Below are positions 52,701 through 61,700 of a DNA stretch of 64,000 bases, in pieces. The stretch covers positions 45,405,489 to 45,469,488 of the forward strand of contig CM055099.1 in the NCBI GenBank assembly GCA_029204225.1, read 5' to 3'. The notes below the pieces were generated by a model, which was not told where the DNA came from, searched no databases, and saw nothing but the letters and a program-made list of their open reading frames with translations. The stretch comes from Diphasiastrum complanatum. Lineage: Eukaryota; Streptophyta; Lycopodiopsida; Lycopodiales; Lycopodiaceae. Each line of letters starts with the position of its first letter. The stretch's first letter is position 1. Position numbers and translations under genes: made by a program.

Positions 52701-55700
52701 CAGATCAACGTTTCGTCCCATAATTGAGACCGTCACCTCAAGTTTCTTGTTGCGTACCCTTATGGGTACGTAACATTCCCTCCCCCTTTAAGAGTCTCCT
52801 CCTAATGGGAGCAAGCCAGGGAAGTTCAGTCTTAAATAGTCCTCTCTCTCCCAAGTGTCCTCGTCATCTGTCTTACCTTTCCAACGTACGAGAAATTCAG
52901 AAACCAAATGGTTTCTCAATTGGTGACGACGAATGTCAACAACTTTTTCAGGTACATTAGGCACAAAGGTAGACAGATCCTCGAGCTCAACTAGTTCACC
53001 TTCCGGAATTAGGGAATCCTTCCTACCAAGTCGTTCTTTTAAACGACTTACATGGAAAACATGATGAACCCCAACCCCAATCGGATGTTCTAGCTGATAC
53101 GCGACCGAGTTGATTTTCTTTACAACCTTATAAGGTCCGCTATATCGAGGAGATAGCTTATGGCATTTTTCCCGTCCGGAGTACCTTCGTATCGTTAGGG
53201 ATTTAAAGATACACCCAGGTTCCGACCTCAATATCCCGAAGTGAACGACCGCGGTTAGCATAAAACTGAGCTTTATCCTGAGCGGTTTTCATGCTTTCCT
53301 TGGCCACTAGCAGCATTTCTTGCATATCTTGCAGGAAATCTACTGCAGCTTGCACCTTGATGTTGAAATAAATGCCTATTTTGCCCCTTAAGGCTTGTAT
53401 ACTTGTAACTTGTAAGTTGTGCATAAGACATGGGGGTAAAACATATATGTACATAGTACACCCCACTTGTGCTAATTAGGCAAGTAAATCAAGTAGTGGG
53501 TTCTAGAGCTAGAATTAGCAAGACACCACCTCTATACATAACATGCTATATGTAGCCCAAACTTTGGAGGGGTTTCCACGCCCTACTACACTTTGAATAT
53601 TCACTCATGTTGTGTGAGATTTGAAGTCCTCTCTCTCTTGCTTTTGTGTTCTACTCCATAGCTGGTTTTCTGAAGCTTTCATAGTGTGCTTACTATGCTG
53701 TTATGATACTCCATAGCTAGGCCTTGGAATTTGTCATGGTATCAGAGCAGGTTATGTTGCCTGTGGTGTGGTGAAAGCTTGGACCTGTTTTTGATCAGAT
53801 TCCTGCCATTCCTGGAGAGCAGCTTACCTTTGAGGAGGGAGCACTTTTTGTAGGGGCATCTGATCTCTGTGCTATCTGCATGGTTGGAGTACTGTTGGCA
53901 AGGGGAGTACAGGGAGCCAAAAAGTTTCTAATTTGGGACAAAAAGTTTTGAGTATTTTTGGACAGCCAGGACTGTAGGAGGGCTCTTTCTACAGTGGGGA
54001 CTTCAGTGAAAGTTTTGAGTGGATCTTGGACAAGGGCTAGGACAGCCATACAGGGGGATAGTTTCAAATCCAGAAGCTGAGGGTTATTGAGCAAGTGGCT
54101 GCATACCCTAGTTGGGTGAAAACCCGAGTTTGCCTTTTGTGTTTTATTTCTATCCAGCTATGTCTAGTCTTGCAGAGAGCATGCTGAGTGAAGCCAGCCG
54201 GCTTGATGGCACTAACTTTAGCATATGGAAATTCAAGATCAAGAACATTCTTGAAGACAAAGAATGTTGGAAGCTTGTGACAGGTGAGGAGCCTGTTGCA
54301 ACATCTGAACTTGAACTTAAGGACTATATCAAAAGAGGGGAAAAGGCACACAGAATCATCAACATGTCAGTGAGGGATAATGTGATTCCTCTAATCAGGT
54401 CAGCCAAAGGGCCTGTGGATGCATGGCACATTCTTTGTGCATTGTATGAGACAGCAAGTACAACCAGGTTTCTCTACTTGATGTTGTATACTCTCAGAAT
54501 GGAGACAGGGGAGACAGTTACTGATCATCTTACTAAGATTCAGGATATTAGATATCAGCTTTCTGTACTTGGAGAGTTTATTGCTGACAAAGACTTGGTG
54601 CCAATAGTTCTGAATAGCTTGTCATATGCTTATCAGAACTTTGTGATGATGATATTAGTGAGAGTACTGTGGTAAATATGGACACTTTGCTTTTGAGTGC
54701 AGGAAGAAGCTTGCAGACCAAAAGAAGGGCACAAAGAAGCAAGGAGGAAATGTTGTTGAGAGTGTTGCAAGAGAGGAGCAGAGTGACATAAGGCAAGTTG
54801 AGTTATTCTTTGTTGCATTGGCTTCACAAGCTACTACAGGTGGTTGGTACATTGACTCAGGTGCTTCAAAGCACATGACCCCTCATAGGGATTGGTTTGA
54901 TACCTTTGTGGGGATTAGTGATGGACAAGAGGGTGTGCCTAGGTGACAACTCAACACACAAGGTCAAGGGAAAGGGCACAGTACCTGTAAAGCTTCCATC
55001 AGGAGAAGTCAAAGTCATTAAGAATGTCGTATATGTACCAGGACTTGCTAAAAATCTTCTTTCAGTAGGAGCTATCACTCAACAAAATATGAAAGTAGAA
55101 TTTGATGCTACTTCTTGTCTTGTGTTGGACTTGAGTGATAACATGAAGGTTGTGGCCAAAGGATTGCAGGAAGATAATCTATACAGGTTATACACTTCTA
55201 TCCCTAGTCAGCATGCTTATACAACAAAAGGAAGTGATGTGGATAGGTTGTGGCATGAGAGGTATGGACATCTTGGCTACCAAAGCATGCAGGTGTTGAA
55301 CCAGCATCATATGGTGGAGGGGCTTCCAGTTGTTAAGCCAAACTCTTCAGTTTGCGAGGGTTGTGCTATGGGAAAACAACAAAGACATAAGTTTGCCAAG
55401 GAAAGCACCACCAGGGCAGCAGGCATACTTGACTTGATACATTCAGATTTGTGGGGGCCAACTCAAACAAAATCTGCAGGGAGGGCATATTACTTTATGA
55501 CCTTTATTGATGACTTCTCACGCAAGATTTGGATTTATTTCTTGAAGTTAAAATCTGAAGCATTCAAGTACTTCCTGCATTTCAAAGCTTTGGTAGAAGA
55601 ACATTCAGGAAAGAAGATAAAGATGCTCAGGTCAGACGGTGGTGGAGAGTTCATTAAGAAAGAATTTGTGGAATTCTGCAAGGCCAATGGGATCAAAAGG

Positions 55701-58700
55701 CAGCTTACAGCTCCTCATACCCCTCAGCAAAACGGCGTAGCAGAGAGAAAGAACCGAACTATTGTGGAGTGTGCAAGGTGCATGCTCAAGGCAAAGGGGT
55801 TGCCCAACTCTTTTTGGGGCGAGGCAATGCACACAGTAGTGTTTCTGTTGAATAGAAGTCCAACAAAAGCTGTGGAAGGCAAGACTCCAGAAGAGGCATT
55901 TAGCGGCATTAAGCCCAAGGTGGGCGCTTTGCGAGTGTTTGGTTGTACGGCCTATGCCCATATTCCCAAGGATAACAGGAAGAAGCTCGATGCAAAATCA
56001 GCAAAGTGTATTTTCTTGGGATACAGTGAAGAAAGCAAAGCTTACAGACTTTACGATCTTACTAGCAAGAAGAGGATCATAAGTCGAGATGTGATCTTTG
56101 AAGAAGATCAAACGCCTCCTATAGAGGAACTTGAGATGGAGGATGGTACAAGTGAATTTGTGCCAATACTTGATGACCCACATCCATATATTGAGGAGCC
56201 TCAGGATGATCATATGAGTGATCAAGAGGAAGAATCCGAGGAGGCTAGGAAGCGGAAGGAAAGGGGCAAATCTGTTGAGTCCTATTCACCGTCTTCATCA
56301 CCAACTGCAAGGAAGAAGTTTCCCAAGCCCAGCAACATGAACACCAGGAGACAAACTATGCACTTATGACTACTATTTTGGATTCACAAGATCCGCATAC
56401 ATTTGTTGAGGCATCAGATGAGAAGGTATGGCAACATGTTATGCAAGAGGAGTACGACTCCATTCTCAAGAATGATACATGGGATTTGGTGAAGTTACCA
56501 AAAGGGAAGCATCCTATTGGCTGTAAGTGGGTCTACAGGACCAAATACAAATCGGATGGGAGCATCGAAAAGCATAAGGCAAGGCTGGTTGCTAAAGGCT
56601 ATGCACAGAAGGAGGGCTTGGACTATGATGAGACGTTTGCACCGGTAGCTAAGATGACGTCTATCAGGTTGGTTTTAGCATTGGCTACATTTTTTGGTTG
56701 GGAGGTCCATCAAATGGACGTGAAGAGTGCTTTTCTTAATGGACAGTTGGCGAAGAAGTCTACATGGAACAGCCACAAGGTTTTGAGGCTAAGGGCAAGG
56801 AAAGTATGGTATGCAGGCTTAAGAAGGCCTTATATGGTTTAAAGCAGGCACCCAGGGCCTGGTATAGTCGTATTGACGACTATTTTGCCAAGGAGCAATT
56901 CATAAAGAGCCAGTCGGATTGCAACCTATTCGTGAAGGAGGAAGATGGGAACATTGTTTTGATAGTTCTCTATGTGGATGACTTGGTCATCACGGGTAAC
57001 AATGGGCAGCTTATTGAAAAGGTGAAGGCTCATTTATCAAATGAGTTCGAGATGAAGGATTTGGGCTTAATCCACTATTGTCTTGGCTTGGAGGTTTGGA
57101 AAAAGGAAAATTGTGTGTTTATTTCCCAAGCTAACTATGCATGTGAAGTCTTGAACAGGTTCAACATGCAAGATTGCAAACCTGTTTCCACGCCCATTGA
57201 TAGTAGCAGTAAGCCATCCAGAGATGATGGCACTCCTTTTGTGGACGAGACTCTTTATAGGCAGCTTGTGGGTAGCCTGATTTATCTCACCACTACGAGA
57301 CCAGACATTTCCTATGCGGTTGGTGTAGCAAGCCAGTTCATGAGGTCTCCAACTGAAGCACATTGGAAAGCAGCCAAGAGGGTTTTGAGGTATGTCAAAG
57401 GGACAACCTGCTATGGGATTGAGTACACAGATGACGGAAAGCTTCAGCTTGGAGGCTTTACCGATTCGGATTGGGCAGGTGATAGGGATGATTGAAAGTC
57501 GACCACAGGTTACACTTTCAACCTTGGTTCAGGGGCCATTTCTTGGTGTAGCAAGAAACAGCCCACAGTTACCTTATCATTGACAGAGGCTGAGTACAGG
57601 GCAGCGGCAAAAGCTACCTGCGAGGCAATATGGCTCAGGAGACTTCTTGGGGAGGTGCAGATTCCACAGGATGGTCCTACTATTCTTCAGTGTGACAACC
57701 AGAGTTGCATCCAGCTTGCCAAAAATCCTATGTACCATGCTCGTACGAAGCATATTGAGGTGGATCAACACTTTTTACGAGAGAAGATACAAAGCGGAGA
57801 AATTCAGCTCGAGTACTGTGATACCAACGAACAAGCAGCAGATATCTTTACTAAGGCACTTAGTAGAGAAAAATTTGAAAAGTTTCGTAGCATGCTAGGT
57901 GTTGGTATGAACAAAATAGCCATTGAGGGGGGGTGTTGAAATAAATGCCTATTTTGCCCCTTAAGGCTTGTATACTTGTAACTTGTAAGTTGTGCATAAG
58001 ACATGGGGGTAAAACATTTATGTACATAGTACACCCCACTTGTGCTAATTAGGCAAGTAAATCAAGTAGGTTAAGGACCCATGTGGGTTCTAGAGCTAGA
58101 ATTAGCAAGACACCACCTCTATACATAACATGCTATATGTAGCCCAAACTTTGGAGGGGTTTCCACGCCCTACTACACTTTGAATATTCATTCATGTTGT
58201 GTGAGCTTTGAAGTCCTCTCTCTCTTGCTTTTGTGTTCTACTCCATAGCTGGTTTTCTGAAGCTTTCATAGTGTGCTTACTATGTTGTTATGATACTCCA
58301 TAGCTAGGCCTTGGAATTTGTCACTTGAGACCTTCGAGACCGACCGAAACTGGAGAACGCGGCTGAAAGCCATACATCAGCATAAAAGGACTGAATCCAG
58401 TGGTAGAATGCTTAGCACTATTGTGCGCGAACTCAACCAAAGGGAGATACTTTTCCCAGTCAGACTGTCGGTGAGAAACATATGCTCTAAGCATATCCTC
58501 CGACGTCTGGTTGACTCGTTCTGTCTGCCCATCAGATTCTGGGTGATCCGAAGAACTAAGACTAAGGGTTGTTTCAAGTTTTTCAAAAACTGCTTGCCAG
58601 AACTTGCTAGTGAACTTGGAGTCACGTTCACTAACAATATCATTCGGCAAACCATACAATCTGAACAACTTTTCAACGAAAAGATGGGCTAGTTCAGATG

Positions 58701-61700
58701 CCTTGACAGTTAATTTAGTTGGTATAAACTGTGCCATCTTGGTTAGCCTGTCAACCACCACCCAAATGGCATTGTGATCACTCCGGGTTTTAGGGAGTCC
58801 AACCACAAAATCCATTGAAATACTTTCCCATTTCTTATTGGGAATTTCCAAGGGATGTAAAAGACCCGTAACTTTGAGTCTTTCCGCTTTGTTTTGTTGG
58901 CATTGTTCACAACTTTGAACGTATGCCTCCACATGACCTTTCATCTTAGGCCAGAAGAAATTCTGCCTAACAAGGTCAAGTGTCCTCTGTATGCCTGGGT
59001 GACCAGCACAAGGGTTGTCATGACGCTGTTGCAGGATTTGGGCCCGCAAGTCTTCCCTATCCGGCACACAAACCTTCCCCTTTCGGAAAAGCAGGCCATT
59101 CCTCATGGAATAGTCTTCAAGTAACTTATCATTACGGGATTGCTTGGGATCCTGCATCCCAAGGTCATCACTAGATCTAGAATTTCCTATCAGGACATCT
59201 AGCCAGATGCGACCAAAAAACCTATCGGTTCGACAAAGATCCCGTAGTGAAAGATACAAGTCAGATTGGATCTCAGCAAAGCATAACTGATTAATCTCTC
59301 CAATCCGGCTCAAGGCATTGGCAACACAGTTCGACGTACCTTTACGATACTTAATGTCGAAGACAAACTCCTGAATGAGTTCCGACCATCTAGCCTTACA
59401 GCCACGAAGGTCCTTCGCATCACATATATACTTAAGGGATTGGTCATCAGTCATTACCGTAAATCTGGCACCATAAAGATAATGCCTCCAGATTTTTAAC
59501 GCATGAATGACTGCGAAAAGCTCCTTTTCATAAGTAGAATACCTAGTCTGAGCAGGATCCAGCTTCTTGCTTTCAAAAGCAACTGGTCTACTGTCTTGAT
59601 AAAGGACCGCTCCAATAGCAAAGTCGCTAGCATCCGTATCAGCCACAAAGGGCCGGTTAGGATCGACAATACGCAAAATTGGAGCCGTAGAAACACAGTG
59701 CTTGAGAGTCTCAAAACTCTCATTCATTTCATCCGTCCAGGTTATCAATGGACTTTTTCTGCGGCTACATTTTTTTGGGCAAATTTTCTTGGAATTCCTG
59801 GATATAGGCATCTAATGGCCTAGTACCCATCTGCATGGTGGCAAAACGCCGCCAATGCTCAAAATCATCCAACACCGGAAGAAAAGCCGTTTTAAAGGCT
59901 TCTTGAAAGGCGTCCCATGTAGAAGGGGCAGTAGCCCTCTCCTTTAGATCCTGCCACCATGTAAACGCCTTTTCGCGTAAAAACATGAGAGCAGAAGCGA
60001 TCTTCGTACTATCGGGCACATCGTGCATGGAAAAATGACTAGTCCATCGATCTAGCCACGACAATACCACATCGGGAAGCCGGTCTTTCTTTTCACCCGA
60101 AAAGAATTCCGGATTAAACATTGGATATACGCCAACGAACCGCGAGTGCGTCGAAGAACGCCACTCTGGCTCGGCCGCGGCATGCTTGGCCTGCATTTCT
60201 AAAATTTGATTTTGCAGCATATTTAGGGCCTGAACAAGCTGGTTAGTGTCTACATCAGGAGGAGGTGGTGAAGACGGTCCTTCACCCGAGGGCATAATAG
60301 GGTCCATGGCGCACTAAGGAAGAAGGCAAGGAAAAACTGCAAGGGCTTCGCAACAAAAGGACTTAGAGAACTTGAGACCACTACTCAAGGAGACTAAGCC
60401 ACAATAAGCACCTCAATGATGGAAATGGAGCCTATACCCCCCATCCCACTTCTTTTCCTTCTTAAAAAAGCTTTGCCGGGTGGCGGGCCTTATGGTCGCC
60501 ACCTAGCAAGCACATGGGCACCTAAAACAAGTGGCATCCCCTTATGGGGTCCACCTACCCTCAACTCACATGGCCACCACCCTCTTTACGCCACCTCACC
60601 CAAGGGTCACTTGGGTCACATTCCCACCCAACTTTTGGGTCACCGCCTTGACCTCATGGCCTTATGGCCTAAAGATACACCTAAATCTCCTCTAAGGCTT
60701 GTCCTTAGGCAAAGGAGAAGGTGCACGTACAACTGTACGTTCATGAGGAGGAGGTGGAGGAAAAAACATCAAATTTCCTCCCCAAAAGTGAAAAGGATGA
60801 AGGATTTGCCAATTTTTCTTGGTGGGTAGGTGGAAGATTACAAAGAGGAGGATTAAGCCCAAGAAAGAGGCTAAGAAAAATAAGAAAAAGGGTACACAGG
60901 TCTGTACCTGCAGCAGGTACAGGCTGTAAGTACAACTGTGTACTTTTGTTTTATTTCTCCCCCCCTTTCTTCAAAATTTTGTTGAAGCAATTAAAGTTTA
61001 CAAAAGCTTTTATTTACAAACTTTGAGACTAAGTTTTATAACTTAGTATAAAAACTTTGTAAACTAGAATAACTTTTAGATTAAAAGTTAAACAATAAAA
61101 GCTTTGAAACAAAGTTTCAAAGTTTACCATGTACTTTACAAGTACAAACAGCTTTCAATCATATTCAACAAAGAAAGTTTGAAATTTAAAGTTGACGTTG
61201 ACTAAACAAGGCCTTAACCCTCTGGTTTACGTTGATAAAACCAAAGCCTTTTTTTTTTTGGTAGCTTTGCAACCTACGTTGAGAAAACCAAAGCTGTATT
61301 AGCTTTGCAAATTGAGACGAACCAAAAAGCAAAGTTGTTCAGATCGATTCAACAAAATCAAGTAAGCCTTCAAAAACATCAGCTAAAAGCTCAAACCAAC
61401 CAAAAACATAAGTTAGAGCGATTGCACCTTATTCACAATGATCGGTGGGTCTGATACCAACTGTTAGAATCCCCATCGTCATGCCGGTCATTGCTAAAGC
61501 ACAAACAAGTGACGAACGCTACGTTGCCACCCAACCATAGAGGTATTGCCACCTCCCCCCGTGCACTGGAGCTACAGACCACCATCAAGCAAGCTCGGAT
61601 TTCAAGTAAGCCATGGTGTCCCATACCACCATGCCTTACCCTTGACTCTCACCTACCTACATCCTGAGGCCTAGATACTCGTCCTGACCTGACCACCAGT

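Larger units (their letters stand above)
53361..58323 (+). mobile_element. Nested Ty1/copia retrotransposon
   Basis: The LTRs at 53361-53736 (376 bp) and 57934-58323 (390 bp) start TGTTGAAATA and end TTGTCA. They are flanked by the perfect target duplication CTTGA (53356-53360 and 58324-58328), inside the integrase of the surrounding chromovirus. The primer site TGGTATCAGAGC begins at 53737 and the purine tract GAGGGGGGG precedes the 3' LTR. The LTRs differ by a 14-bp indel and a handful of substitutions. Gag, protease, integrase, RT and RNase H are all recognisable but broken by a deletion, frameshifts and one stop. It is younger than the element it split and lies sense to IDH. Confidence 0.93.
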
